A DNA stretch of 64,000 bases from Candidatus Villigracilis proximus (GTDB lineage: Bacteria; Chloroflexota; Anaerolineae; Anaerolineales; Villigracilaceae): positions 1-64,000 of the forward strand of contig JADKBB010000018.1 of assembly GCA_016715195.1 (NCBI GenBank), written 5' to 3'. Both the position numbers and the translations under genes were made by a program. Shown in pieces: positions 9,806 to 18,090 of this stretch. The notes beneath the pieces are model-generated. The model was not told the DNA's origin. It searched no databases and saw nothing but the letters and a program-made list of their open reading frames with translations. Within the stretch, counting starts at the first letter, position 1, and the number at the start of each line of letters is the position of its first letter.

Positions 9806-11077
9806 CTAATCACGTTTGAATTTCGAATAATCAGGCTTCGGCATATCGAGACCCGAGATCGGCAGGCCATTCATCGCGCGGACTTTCATGCTGAGGCCGT
9901 ACAGGCGAATGAAACCCTCGGCGTGACTCTGATCGTAGACATCCTCTTCGCCGAAGGTGGCGAAATCTTCGCGATACAAACTGAACGGAGATTTCTTGCC
10001 AGCGGTGATGATGTTGCCCTTGTACAGTTTGAGGCGCACAACACCAGTGACAGGGCCTTGCGTGGAATTGACGAAAGCATCAATTGCCTCGCGCAACGGC
10101 GTGAACCACAAACCGTTGTATGTGACTTCGGCATATTTCACAGCGACCATTTCTTTGAAGTGCATGGTCTCGCGGTCAAGCACAAGTGACTCGAGTTCGC
10201 GATGGGCATAAAGCAAAATGGTGCCGCCCGGAGTTTCATACACGCCGTGAGATTTCATACCCACGAGGCGATTCTCAACCAGGTCCACGCGGCCGATGGC
10301 GTGCGCGCCGCCGATGACATTAAGTTTTTCAACGATCTTCGCCGCTGAAAGTTTTTCACCATTCACAGCGATCGGATTACCGCTTTCAAATTCGATCTCA
10401 ACATATTCGCCCTGCTCGGGTGCGTTCTCAGGAGAAGTGGAAAGCTGGAACATGGCTTCTTCGGGTTCGTTCCACGGGTCTTCGAGCAGACCGCCTTCGT
10501 GCGAAAGATGCCAGAGATTTGAGTCGCGGCTGTAAATGGATTTGATGGTGGCGGTGACGGGTATGTTGTGTTTCGCGGCGTAGGCGATCGCATCTTCGCG
10601 TGAGCGGATATCCCACTCGCGCCAGGGAGCGATGATCTTGAGGCGTGGGTCAAGCGCCATGACGGTTAATTCAAAACGAACCTGATCGTTCCCCTTGCCG
10701 GTTGCGCCGTGTGCAATTGCATCCGCGCCGACTTCGTGAGCTACATCAACAAGATGTTTTGCAATTAAAGGACGGGCCACTGATGTGCCCAATAAATACT
10801 TGTGTTCATAAACCGCCCCCGCTTTTAACATTGGAAAAAGATATTCAGCAGCAAACTCTTCCTTCATATCATGGATGATGCACTGACTCGCGCCGCTGTT
10901 AATGGCCTTCTGTTCGAGTCCGCGCATGTCTTCATCGCCCTGCCCCACATCTGCACAAAAGCAGACAACTTCACAGCCGTAGTTCTCTTTCAACCACGGC
11001 ACGATCACGGATGTATCCAGTCCACCCGAATAGGCGAGGACAACTTTCTTGACTTGCGGTTTGGATTGCGGGTTCAT
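9806..11077 (-). CDS. argG: argininosuccinate synthase
   Basis: Condenses citrulline and aspartate with ATP. 423 residues, normal for the family. The N-type ATP pyrophosphatase loop is AYSGGLDTS; further motifs are GKGNDQVRFE, the ARPLIAKHLV substrate segment and SRDSNLWHLSHEGG. ATG 11077 has a good AAGGAG site. As first gene of the operon it follows a sigma-70-like promoter and a long folded leader (11117-11260), so expression of the whole arginine pathway may be set by premature termination in front of this gene. Confidence 0.96.
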   Translation of the reverse strand: MNPQSKPQVKKVVLAYSGGLDTSVIVPWLKENYGCEVVCFCADVGQGDEDMRGLEQKAINSGASQCIIHDMKEEFAAEYLFPMLKAGAVYEHKYLLGTSVARPLIAKHLVDVAHEVGADAIAHGATGKGNDQVRFELTVMALDPRLKIIAPWREWDIRSREDAIAYAAKHNIPVTATIKSIYSRDSNLWHLSHEGGLLEDPWNEPEEAMFQLSTSPENAPEQGEYVEIEFESGNPIAVNGEKLSAAKIVEKLNVIGGAHAIGRVDLVENRLVGMKSHGVYETPGGTILLYAHRELESLVLDRETMHFKEMVAVKYAEVTYNGLWFTPLREAIDAFVNSTQGPVTGVVRLKLYKGNIITAGKKSPFSLYREDFATFGEEDVYDQSHAEGFIRLYGLSMKVRAMNGLPISGLDMPKPDYSKFKRD

Positions 11078-11116
11078 GTATTTCTCCTTGGTTTTTGTTT
11101 ACGTATACAGAAAATA

Positions 11117-11260
11117 AAAACGGCCATCCGATGAAGGATGGCCGTTTTGGATTGACTTGTGCTTGTTACCTAGCGCACCGTTGCGTTTATTCCGCCGTCA
11201 AAACAAAAAACTCCCAACCTTCTCAAAGAAGTGGGCTTCGGACGACGTGTACGCGGTGCA
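11117..11260 (-). promoter_or_regulatory. argG leader RNA: candidate attenuator/riboswitch
   Basis: Read on the minus strand. GCACCG (11254-11259) and CGGTGC (11175-11180) close an outer stem; CGTCGTC and GACGGCG form a second stem (one wobble); and CCCACTTCT with GAAGGTTGGG make a hairpin at 11213-11235. An intrinsic terminator follows: CGGCCATCC/GGATGGCCG (11121-11144) and a TTTTTATTTT tract. GAAGGTTGG from the hairpin can pair instead with CCATCCTTC of the terminator arm (8 of 9 matches), giving mutually exclusive folds. I see no T-box sequence and recognise no known riboswitch. The argG start is 34 bases beyond the tract. Confidence 0.6.
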
Positions 11261-11284
11261 AAAACTGTAAACATGATGGGCGGT

Positions 11285-11312
11285 ATTTTACCTGAAAAGT
11301 GATTTGAGTCAA
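11285..11312 (-). promoter_or_regulatory. argG operon promoter
   Basis: On the minus strand TTGACT (11307-11312), a 16-base spacer and TAAAAT (11285-11290). Transcription would begin near 11278, giving a leader of about 200 bases that contains the attenuator. The remaining gap up to 11439 holds only a half repeat (CCACCAAGTCTCCAAGTCAC near 11383) and nothing else I can name. Confidence 0.7.
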
Positions 11313-11439
11313 TGAATTTTTGAAACAAACCTAAAAGAGTACCCAAACGGGTAATACGTCACCGACTCTCAGAACTTAACCACCAAGTCTCCAAGTCACA
11401 AAGTTTTTTTCTGTTGCGCCTTATTGTCGTGGTAAAAAA

Positions 11440-11470
11440 CACAGTGTGTATTTCTGAAATACACACTGTG
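11440..11470 (-). terminator. terminator after the UvrA-like gene
   Basis: CACAGTGTGTATTTC (11440-11454) and its exact inverse (11456-11470) form a 15-bp stem; on the minus strand it is followed by TTTTTT. It starts 14 bases after the stop of the UvrA-like gene. Confidence 0.85.
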
Positions 11471-11483
11471 AAAAGTCCAGAAG

Positions 11484-13732
11484 CTAGTTACGCAGGTACT
11501 GACTTGTAAGCGAGTTCTTTGCCGTTAGGAGTTTCTCAGGCGTACCTTCAAACATTACTTTTCCGCCTTTGCTGCCGCCTTCGGGTCCCATGTCAATGAT
11601 CCAATCGGCGTTCTTGATGACGTGCAAATTATGCTCAATGACAACGACCGTATTCCCGGTATCCACCAGCCGATTAATGACCTCCATCAAATGCCCAATA
11701 TCAGACATGTGTAGTCCGGTCGTGGGTTCGTCCATGATATAGATGCTGCCATTTTTATGCAGTTCACTCGCAAGTTTAATGCGCTGACATTCTCCACCAG
11801 ATAATGTGCTCAATGGTTGACCTAAACCCAAATAATCCAAACCCACATCGCTCATGGCTTGCAGCTTGCGGACGACTTCTTTAATTTCAAAATATTCGAG
11901 CGCCTGTTGAACGTTCATCGCCAGCACATCACTAATGGATTTGCCATTGAGTTTATACGCCAGCACTTCGTCTTTGAAGCGTTTGCCGCCGCAGACCTCA
12001 CAGGGCGATTTCACACTATCGAAAAATGACAACTCGGTGAAGACCACACCCAATCCCTGACAGTTTTCACACGCGCCCTTCGAATTGAAACTAAACAGCG
12101 AAGCCTGCACCTTGTTTGCCGCCGCAAACGCCTTGCGGACATCGTCCAGTATGCCCGTGTATGTGGCGGGATTGGAACGGCTGTTAACTCCCACTGCAGA
12201 TTGATCGATCACGATCGCATCTGGATGCTGGTGTTGGAAGACCTCGTTGATGAGCGAACTTTTCCCGGAACCCGCCACGCCCGTGACCACGGTCAGCACG
12301 CCGGTTGGAATGTCCACGCTGACATTTTGCAAATTATTGACCTTCGCATTTTTGATCGGCAATTTTCCCGTCGGTGCGCGGAACGAATCTTTATCGGGAT
12401 GGACTGCTTCATGTGCCTGCCCGTGATCGTGTCCGCTTTGAGCAGGTTTGCATAACTACCTTCGTAGACGATCTCGCCTCCATGCGGACCTGCAAGCGGA
12501 CCCACATCCACGACATGGTCTGCCACTTTGATCACATCCGGGTCATGCTCCACCACGATGACGGTGTTGCCCTTGTCACGCAGTTTCTGCAATAACTCGT
12601 TCATGCGATGCACGTCACGCGGATGTAAACCCACGCTCGGCTCATCGAAGATATAAATCACATCGCTCAAACTGCTTCCGAGGTGCTTGACGATCTTTAC
12701 GCGCTGCGACTCTCCGCCTGATAACGTATCCGTCTCACGGTCGAGGCTGAGGTATTCCAAGCCAATATCCACGAGGTTCTGCAAACGTTCGAGAAGCGCT
12801 TTGACAATTGGCTCAGCGGCGGGTACTTTGATCTTTTTCACGACTTCGATCAATTCAGGGATTTCCATGCTGGTCAGGTCTGCTATGTTATATCCGTTGA
12901 TCTTGCATTTCAGGATGTTCTTGTTCAACCGTGCACCATTGCACTCGGAACAAGGACCCATCGTCATGAAAGGCTCCACCGATTTTTGAGTCCGCTCGGA
13001 TTTGGTTTTTAGATCCTGCTTGATGTACTTGTTGGTGAAACGGTTGACGATGCCTTCGTAGGTCAGGTTGAAGTCTTTTGCCCCCATTTTGGTTTTGACC
13101 TTGATGGGTTCGCTATATAAAAGGTCGTTCAGTTCCTTTTGAGTGTATTTGGATATTTTCTTATCCGGGTCGAATAAACCCGTATTGATTACATTACTCC
13201 AGCCCCAACTTTCCACGGCGTATTCTGGAAACAAAATAGCGCCCTCGTTCAGCGATTTGGATTTGTCCAGAAACTTGTCCATGTCCACATCCAGCTTGCG
13301 ACCGAGTCCGTTGCAGTTCGGGCACATCCCTTGCGGGTCGTTGAAGCCGAATACATTGGTGGGTCCCACGTGGGGCTGCCCGATGCGCGAAAACATCATG
13401 CGCAGGATCGTGTTGATGTCGGTGATCGTGCCAACGGTCGAGTGTGAACCGCCGCCCATCCGCTTCTGATCCACCACAATGGACATGCTCAGATTTTCGA
13501 TGGCATCCGCATCAGGCTGGGAATACTTCGGCAAAAAATTCCGCACGAACATGCTGAAGTTTTCGTTGAGCAGGCGCTGTGATTCAGTGGCAATCGTATC
13601 GAACACAATGGACGATTTGCCCGAACCTGAAACGCCTGTGAAAATGGTGATCTTTCGTTTGGGGATGCGCAATGAGACGTTCTTTAAATTATTCTCGCGC
13701 GCGCCGCGAATCTCAATATATTCCTGGGGCAT
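11484..13732 (-). CDS. UvrA-like ABC ATPase (short UvrA paralogue), frameshifted
   Basis: A tandem ABC ATPase of the excinuclease-A family, about 749 residues, thus shorter than housekeeping UvrA (about 940). First half: Walker A GVSGSGKSS, zinc pairs CPNCNGLG and CSECNGARL, signature LSGGESQR, Walker B IFDEPSVGLH. Second half: GVAGSGKSS, CENCQGLG and CEVCGGKRF, LSGGECQR, IMDEPTTGLH. The frame breaks at the T-run 12390-12392; one more base joins IPIKDSFRAPTGKLPIKNAK. Such paralogues are linked to damage tolerance or drug resistance, but the exact role is unknown. The promoter carries a spacer operator shared with two other genes here. A single-gene transcript is likely: there is a terminator behind it. 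Confidence 0.88.
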
Positions 13733-13770
13733 GGTCTCTCCTCTATAGTCTCAATCGAATAAAACAAAAC

Positions 13771-13805
13771 GGGCAGGTAAAAGCAAGGCTGCTTTTGCCC
13801 ACCCA
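13771..13805. repeat. stem-loop upstream of the UvrA-like gene
   Basis: AAAAGCA and TGCTTTT form the core of an imperfect 15-position stem that extends through GGGCAGG and the CCCACC side. It lies in the 5' leader of the UvrA-like gene; no T-tract is seen, so its role is open. Confidence 0.5.
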
Positions 13806-13821
13806 AAACATAAGTGCGGTT

Positions 13822-13850
13822 ATTTTAGAACACTTTTTCTAGAAGGTCAA
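13822..13850 (-). promoter_or_regulatory. promoter with spacer operator, site A
   Basis: Minus strand: TTGACC (13845-13850), exactly 17 bases, TAAAAT (13822-13827). The spacer and the edge of the -10 hold the inverted repeat TAGAA-N6-TTCTA (13826-13841). The same arrangement occurs at 20006-20034 and 57777-57805. Confidence 0.7.
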
Positions 13851-14010
13851 GCACGGCTTTTCACGAATAATAACCTTGCTTGCACGCGCCTTTTTTATGG
13901 TGTAGTCGTATAATTTGTTTATGTGCAAAGCGCATTATACCGAACCCGGGCTGTCCAAATCATAGTGCAGCACACTGACCTGTTCACATTTACAAGGAAA
14001 AAATTCAACA

Positions 14011-14613
14011 ATGACGGGTATCAACAACCAACAAGCACATGATTTCCTGAAGAAATCAATTCTGGCGCTCTCGAACATTCCTGAGGAACTCATCGAGCGT
14101 CTATTTTCCATTTGCAAATCAGTCAATTACAAAAAGGGGCAGTTTTTTCTAATGGCAGGGGATATTCCAGAATATGTAGGGTTTAATTTAAATGGAATAT
14201 TTCGGCTGTACTATGTTGATGAAAATGGAAATGACCTGACCAAGGGCTTTTCCACTGCCGGGAAATTCGTCATCTCGTACAGCGCTTTGGCACAACGACG
14301 CCCGTCTTTTTTTTACATTGAGGCGCTGGTTGACACCGATGTTTTGCAATTCAACTTCAGCCAATGGATACAGATGGTGGAAGAAGATATCCGCTGGTAT
14401 CCCTTTCTTTTCAAATTGCTCGAAACGGTATACATCATGAAGGAATTACGCGAAAAATCATTCCTGCTGGATAGCGCCGCAGAGAGATATCTGGCTTTCC
14501 AAAGAGATTACCCAAACCTGGAAAACGAGATCAAACTTTATCACATTGCCTCTTTTATTGGCGTCACACCCGAAGCGTTGAGCAGGATAAGAAGCAAACA
14601 AAAATTGACCTAG
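14011..14613 (+). CDS. Crp/Fnr-family transcriptional regulator
   Basis: 200 residues. The N-terminal cyclic-nucleotide-binding-like beta barrel spans about 20-130 (KKGQFFLMAGDIPEYVGF). It has only one cysteine, so it is not an Fe-S oxygen sensor of classical FNR type. The C-terminal helix-turn-helix is IASFIGVTPEALSRIRS; the E-x-x-S-R pattern in the recognition helix is that of FNR-like proteins that read TTGA half-sites. A perfect TTGAC-N4-GTCAA palindrome overlaps its own stop codon, in front of the SDR gene, which is probably its target. Effector unknown. The 278-base gap before it holds site A and, at 13913-13918, a possible TATAAT. Confidence 0.85.
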   Translation: MTGINNQQAHDFLKKSILALSNIPEELIERLFSICKSVNYKKGQFFLMAGDIPEYVGFNLNGIFRLYYVDENGNDLTKGFSTAGKFVISYSALAQRRPSFFYIEALVDTDVLQFNFSQWIQMVEEDIRWYPFLFKLLETVYIMKELREKSFLLDSAAERYLAFQRDYPNLENEIKLYHIASFIGVTPEALSRIRSKQKLT

Positions 14614-14618
14614 GTCAA
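14605..14618. promoter_or_regulatory. Fnr/Dnr-type operator
   Basis: TTGACCTAGGTCAA is a perfect 14-bp palindrome fitting TTGAC-N4-GTCAA. Its centre lies about 41 bases before the start expected from the TAAGAT hexamer at 14641-14646, the usual spacing for class II activation by a Crp/Fnr protein. Confidence 0.65.
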
Positions 14619-14627
14619 GGAAATTAA

Positions 14628-14682
14628 ACCTCCGAAGCAGTAAGATACCTGCAACAAAGCAAGATATCAAAACTTCGGAGGT
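14628..14682 (+). promoter_or_regulatory. inverted repeat masking the SDR ribosome site
   Basis: ACCTCCGAAG (14628-14637) is complementary to CTTCGGAGGT (14673-14682), which contains the GGAGG ribosome site of the next gene. An inner helix GATA/TATC with TGC/GCA is possible. In read-through RNA from the regulator gene this would hide the start; a transcript from the local promoter would lack the left arm. Confidence 0.5.
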
Positions 14683-14687
14683 CATCC

Positions 14688-15461
14688 ATGAATAATCAAT
14701 CACAAAGAGTCGTACTCATTACCGGGGGAAGTTCAGGCATTGGCTTTGAAATGGCGAAACAGATGGTCGCGCAGCATTCTGTTGTTATCATCTGCGGACG
14801 CTCACAGGAAAAGCTGGAGGATGCCAAAAGAAAAGTGCCGCAGTTGGTCACAATTCAATGCGACATCACCAAAGCTGAAGATCGCCTGGCGCTGCACAAA
14901 CAGATCGCGATGAATTTCAAGGGCTTGAACATGTTGATGAACAATGCGGGCATTGCGAAGCGTTATTTGCTTGCAAAAACAGGGGATTTGGAATCAAGGA
15001 TGGAGGAAGAAATGCAAACCAACTTCCTGGCTCCGGTACTTCTCACACAACTGTTCCTGCCCATGTTGATCGAGAACAAGGGCACGGTGGTCAATGTCTC
15101 TTCCGGGCTGGCTTATGTCCCCCTTTCTGTTGAGCCGAGTTATTGCGCCTCCAAGGCGGCATTGCATTCGATGACCCAAAGTATGCGGGTGCAATTTGCA
15201 AAATCGGGAATTAAGGTTGTAGAGATTTTCTATCCCTCCGTCGATACGCCATTTCAAGGCGGACACGCGCCCGATAACGCCATGAAACCGGACGAAGCAG
15301 CAGCCATTGCGCTTCAGGGCTTGAATAGCGGAAAGGAAGAAATTCGCGTAAAAATGGCGGGATTTCTGTTCGCCGTGAGCCGCCTGATGCCGAAACGGGC
15401 TTTGAGTCTCATCAACGGATTCATCCCGGATAACGTCGAAGAACTACTGGCACATGCTTAA
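14688..15461 (+). CDS. short-chain dehydrogenase/reductase (DltE-like)
   Basis: 257 residues, classical SDR fold. NAD(P)-binding loop TGGSSGIGFEMAK, NNAGIAKRYLL after strand 4, catalytic Ser in NVSSGLAYVPLS and Tyr-Lys in SYCASKAALHSM. The C terminus (VSRLMPKRALSLINGFI) resembles DltE-type proteins. Substrate unknown. It heads a three-gene run with two small membrane proteins and follows the Crp/Fnr gene with its operator. The start at 14688 has GGAGGT six bases upstream. Confidence 0.88.
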   Translation: MNNQSQRVVLITGGSSGIGFEMAKQMVAQHSVVIICGRSQEKLEDAKRKVPQLVTIQCDITKAEDRLALHKQIAMNFKGLNMLMNNAGIAKRYLLAKTGDLESRMEEEMQTNFLAPVLLTQLFLPMLIENKGTVVNVSSGLAYVPLSVEPSYCASKAALHSMTQSMRVQFAKSGIKVVEIFYPSVDTPFQGGHAPDNAMKPDEAAAIALQGLNSGKEEIRVKMAGFLFAVSRLMPKRALSLINGFIPDNVEELLAHA

Positions 15462-15472
15462 AGGGGGACAAC

Positions 15473-15976
15473 ATGACAATCAACATTGAACGGAAACGCA
15501 ACCCGCTCAGCAGTACGCAAATCCAATTCCTCGCAGATATCGTCTTGTTCGTCGGCATTGTCTGGGCGCTGATGCCGCAAGCAACGGGCATTCCCCTGCA
15601 TGAATGGGGCAGCCTGCTGGTGATTATTCCATTTCTCGTTCACCTTGTACTAGATTGGCAGTGGATTGTCTCCGTCACCAAACGCTTTCTCAAACGACAG
15701 CCAGGAGAAGTGCGATTTAACTATTTTTGGAACTGGTTTCAATTTGTGATGATGGTCATCGCCAGTTTTTCAGGAATCCTTATTTCAAACGCGGTGCTGC
15801 CAGCCCTGGGCATTCCCATTGTTGTTGACCCATTCTGGCTGGAAGTTCACCTGTTCAGCGCCAATTCGGTCATGATCATGCTCGGAGTCCATTTGGCGAT
15901 GCACTGGCAGTGGATTATCGTCAATTTCAAACGGTATATCCTACATTACGGAACCAAAAACGGAGTTGCAGCATGA
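15473..15976 (+). CDS. DUF4405-type membrane protein
   Basis: 167 residues with four predicted membrane segments (IVLFVGIVWAL, LLVIIPFLVHLVL, FQFVMMVIASFSGIL, VHLFSANSVMIMLGVHL). Conserved histidines sit in HLVLDWQW and HLAMHWQW, the arrangement seen in DUF4405 and cytochrome b561-like proteins that may bind heme or work with flavinylated partners. Eleven bases after the SDR gene; its stop overlaps the next start (ATGA). Function in electron transfer is an inference from family and histidines. Confidence 0.7.
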   Translation: MTINIERKRNPLSSTQIQFLADIVLFVGIVWALMPQATGIPLHEWGSLLVIIPFLVHLVLDWQWIVSVTKRFLKRQPGEVRFNYFWNWFQFVMMVIASFSGILISNAVLPALGIPIVVDPFWLEVHLFSANSVMIMLGVHLAMHWQWIIVNFKRYILHYGTKNGVAA

Positions 15977-16299
15977 ATACCCTCAAGCAGGTCCTCACTC
16001 CGGTGTTGATCATTTTACTGGCAGCAGCCATCATGATTTTTGGTTTGACCCTGTTGGATGATACAGAATGGGCAGATAGTTTTCGGGGCGGGCCGCCAGC
16101 CCAATCTGTAGACAGGGCGACGGTCAGCGAAGAAAGCGAGTCGTTGGTGGACGGTATGATTCGCTCCGTGGATGCGTTCCTGAAAGTAGTCCTATTTATG
16201 GGCATCCCAGCACTCTTAACTCTGCGCATCCTGCGAACCATTAACCGCAAGCCAAAGAACGTTTTGGATAATCACCAATTAAAAAAGGGGGAGGCGTAA
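15973..16299 (+). CDS. small membrane protein of unknown function
   Basis: 108 residues, with a membrane segment near the N terminus (VLIILLAAAIMIFGLTLL) and another at about 75-92 (VVLFMGIPALLTLRIL), joined by an acidic, serine-rich external loop. No family recognised. ATG 15973 overlaps the stop of the DUF4405 gene by four bases, so it is translationally coupled and probably works with that protein. The longer reading frame from 15910 runs through the DUF4405 gene and is not used. Confidence 0.65.
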   Translation: MNTLKQVLTPVLIILLAAAIMIFGLTLLDDTEWADSFRGGPPAQSVDRATVSEESESLVDGMIRSVDAFLKVVLFMGIPALLTLRILRTINRKPKNVLDNHQLKKGEA

Positions 16300-16349
16300 T
16301 ACTACGATGATTTGATATTGCAGAAGAACATCTTTTTTAGCACAAGACT

Positions 16350-16817
16350 TCAATTCACCGCTTTTTTAACGAGTGCGATGATCTTTGCCTCTTCGGCGGA
16401 GGTCAACTTGATCAGCGCAAAAGATGCCGCCCACATATTACCTTCGTCAAGTTTTGCATCGGGTTGGAAGCCGAAGGTGGCATACCTTACACCAAACTTG
16501 CTTGCAGCCTGAAAGAAGCAAATCACCTTGCCATCCTTGTCCGCATACGCAGGCATTCCATACCAGGTTTTCGGCATGAGCTCTGGCGCAGCAGCAGAAA
16601 CGATCTCATGAATCCGCTTCCCCATCGAGCGATCCGTTGGGTCTTTCATTCCGGCAATCGCAGCAAGAATGGCTTTTTCACCTTCTGCCCTATCCTTGCC
16701 GGCGCGCGCTTCCGCTTTCAATTCCTGGGCGCGAGCCTTCATCGCGGCTTTTTCGTCGGCGGTAAATCCTTCACTTGGCTTCTTGGTTGGTTTTTTCGCA
16801 TCTGCCTTGGGGTTCAT
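16350..16817 (-). CDS. DUF1801 (YdhG-like) protein with charged N-terminal extension
   Basis: 155 residues. The first 60 are rich in Lys, Ala and Glu (KADAKKPTKKPSEGF) and likely unstructured or helical; the rest is the DUF1801 fold (IHEIVSAAAPELMPKTWYGMPAYADKDGKVICFF). Family members resemble frataxin-like iron chaperones, but this is weakly supported. ATG 16817 with AGGAG seven bases upstream is preferred to the longer frame. It is transcribed away from a MarR gene, sharing an operator with it, so MarR probably represses it. Confidence 0.75.
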   Translation of the reverse strand: MNPKADAKKPTKKPSEGFTADEKAAMKARAQELKAEARAGKDRAEGEKAILAAIAGMKDPTDRSMGKRIHEIVSAAAPELMPKTWYGMPAYADKDGKVICFFQAASKFGVRYATFGFQPDAKLDEGNMWAASFALIKLTSAEEAKIIALVKKAVN

Positions 16818-16847
16818 AAAAATCTCCTTATCTGACTTTGGTTTATT

Positions 16848-16896
16848 TTGACACTTGCACAAAAACAATTTTATCTTTATAATAAAGATACTTCAA
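16848..16896. promoter_or_regulatory. divergent overlapping promoters with MarR operator
   Basis: A perfect 19-bp palindrome, TATCTTTATAATAAAGATA, lies at 16872-16890. Minus strand promoter: TTGAAG (16891-16896), 17 bases, TAAAAT (16868-16873), for the DUF1801 gene. Plus strand promoter: TTGCAC (16855-16860), 17 bases, TATAAT (16878-16883), for marR. The palindrome covers the spacer of one and the -10 of the other, a layout for joint repression. Confidence 0.8.
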
Positions 16897-16925
16897 AATA
16901 AAGGCAATGTCAAGGGTATATTTCT

Positions 16926-17393
16926 ATGACCAAATCCACAAAGACAGATTTGAAAAAACGAGCCCTGATGGCAGTCAGGGATTATGGCGTTAATCTGACA
17001 CAATTCCGAAACGCCATGAGTGAATGGGCCGGACTCAACGTAACCGACATGGAATGTCTCAGGCTTCTATTCCAAAAAGGCATTGCCACACCGTCTGAAC
17101 TTTCCAGATTTACAGGGCTCACATCAGGCGCAACCACCGCCATGCTGGACCGGCTCGAAAAGGCTGGATTAATCGAACGCCGCCCCAACCCCGATGACCG
17201 CCGCGGAACTTTGATCGCTCCTGCACCATCGAGTGCCGAAAAAGCCGCGTCATGGTTTGAGTCAGCGCGAAAGGCTCAAGATGAATTAATCTCAAGTTAC
17301 TCTGAAAGTGACCTGGAAATCATCGCTGATGTCTTTGAACGCTTTGCCAAACTATGGGACGATGAACGTAAAAAAATTCAAAAACACCCATAG
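16926..17393 (+). CDS. MarR-family regulator
   Basis: 155 residues with a winged helix: ATPSELSRFTGLTSGATTAMLDRLEKAGLIERRPNPDDRRGTL in two parts (helices, then the DDRR wing tip). Dimer helices flank it. It most likely binds the palindrome at 16872-16890 and controls itself and the divergent DUF1801 gene. No cysteine suggests a thiol sensor; ligand unknown. The gene ends ten bases from the convergent RibD-like gene, with no clear terminator between. Confidence 0.88.
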   Translation: MTKSTKTDLKKRALMAVRDYGVNLTQFRNAMSEWAGLNVTDMECLRLLFQKGIATPSELSRFTGLTSGATTAMLDRLEKAGLIERRPNPDDRRGTLIAPAPSSAEKAASWFESARKAQDELISSYSESDLEIIADVFERFAKLWDDERKKIQKHP

Positions 17394-17402
17394 CATTTCC
17401 GA

Positions 17403-18026
17403 TCAGTTTCCAGTTGTGATTGCACCTGCACGTTCGTAATTCACAATAATGACGCCATTCGGGGAGACTATACTTTCCGTCACCTTGAATGCCATCGGAA
17501 GTGTACCGTCAGCAAACAACCGTTTACCACTACCCAAGGTTATCGGATATATCATCAGCCAGAACACATCGACCAGATCATGCTTGATAAGCGTCTGAAC
17601 GAGATTGCTACTTCCCCACACATGCAAATCCGGGCCTGGCTGCTGCTTAATTTTGGCAACTTTTTCTGCAACATCTCCACTAAAAAAAACCGACGGCTGC
17701 CATTCGCTAGACGTTATAGTATTCGAGGCAACATACTTGGTCGCCGAGTTGGCGCCCGGCCATATATCCCCATGCTGCGGCCAATATGGCGCCCAAATAT
17801 CAAAAGTCTTGCGCCCTAACAACAGGTCAAATGGCATGTTCATTTGCCTTCTCAAGGCAGTTCCGAGAATCTCATCCGAGTATGGCGCTATCCACCCGCC
17901 ATGCACGAAGCCGCTGGTGGTATCTTCATCCGGTCCGCCCGGAGCTTGTATGACACCATCCAGGGAGATATGCTCAAGCACAACAATTTTTCTTGTGACT
18001 GGATTCGTTGTTTTATCTTTGGACAT
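17403..18026 (-). CDS. RibD C-terminal/dihydrofolate reductase-like protein
   Basis: 207 residues. The N terminus reads RKIVVLEHISLDGVIQAPGG and then LLGRKTFDIW and VWGSSNLVQTLIKHDLVDVFWLMIYP, the pattern of the RibD-C/DHFR-like family of NADPH-dependent reductases. Substrate unknown; such stand-alone proteins are common in bacterial stress clusters. A paralogue lies at 19399-19974, four genes upstream in the same direction, so both may be on one transcript. Confidence 0.85.
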   Translation of the reverse strand: MSKDKTTNPVTRKIVVLEHISLDGVIQAPGGPDEDTTSGFVHGGWIAPYSDEILGTALRRQMNMPFDLLLGRKTFDIWAPYWPQHGDIWPGANSATKYVASNTITSSEWQPSVFFSGDVAEKVAKIKQQPGPDLHVWGSSNLVQTLIKHDLVDVFWLMIYPITLGSGKRLFADGTLPMAFKVTESIVSPNGVIIVNYERAGAITTGN

Positions 18027-18090
18027 TTGGATCCTCTTTGTAGTTTGATTCGTTGTATTTAAAATATGCGTTCTGCCATCACTTGCATCA

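Noticed and set aside
11117..11260. T-box riboswitch in front of argG
   Set aside because: GCACCGCG and GGTGCGC look suggestive, but they pair with each other and the conserved T-box sequence before the terminator is missing.
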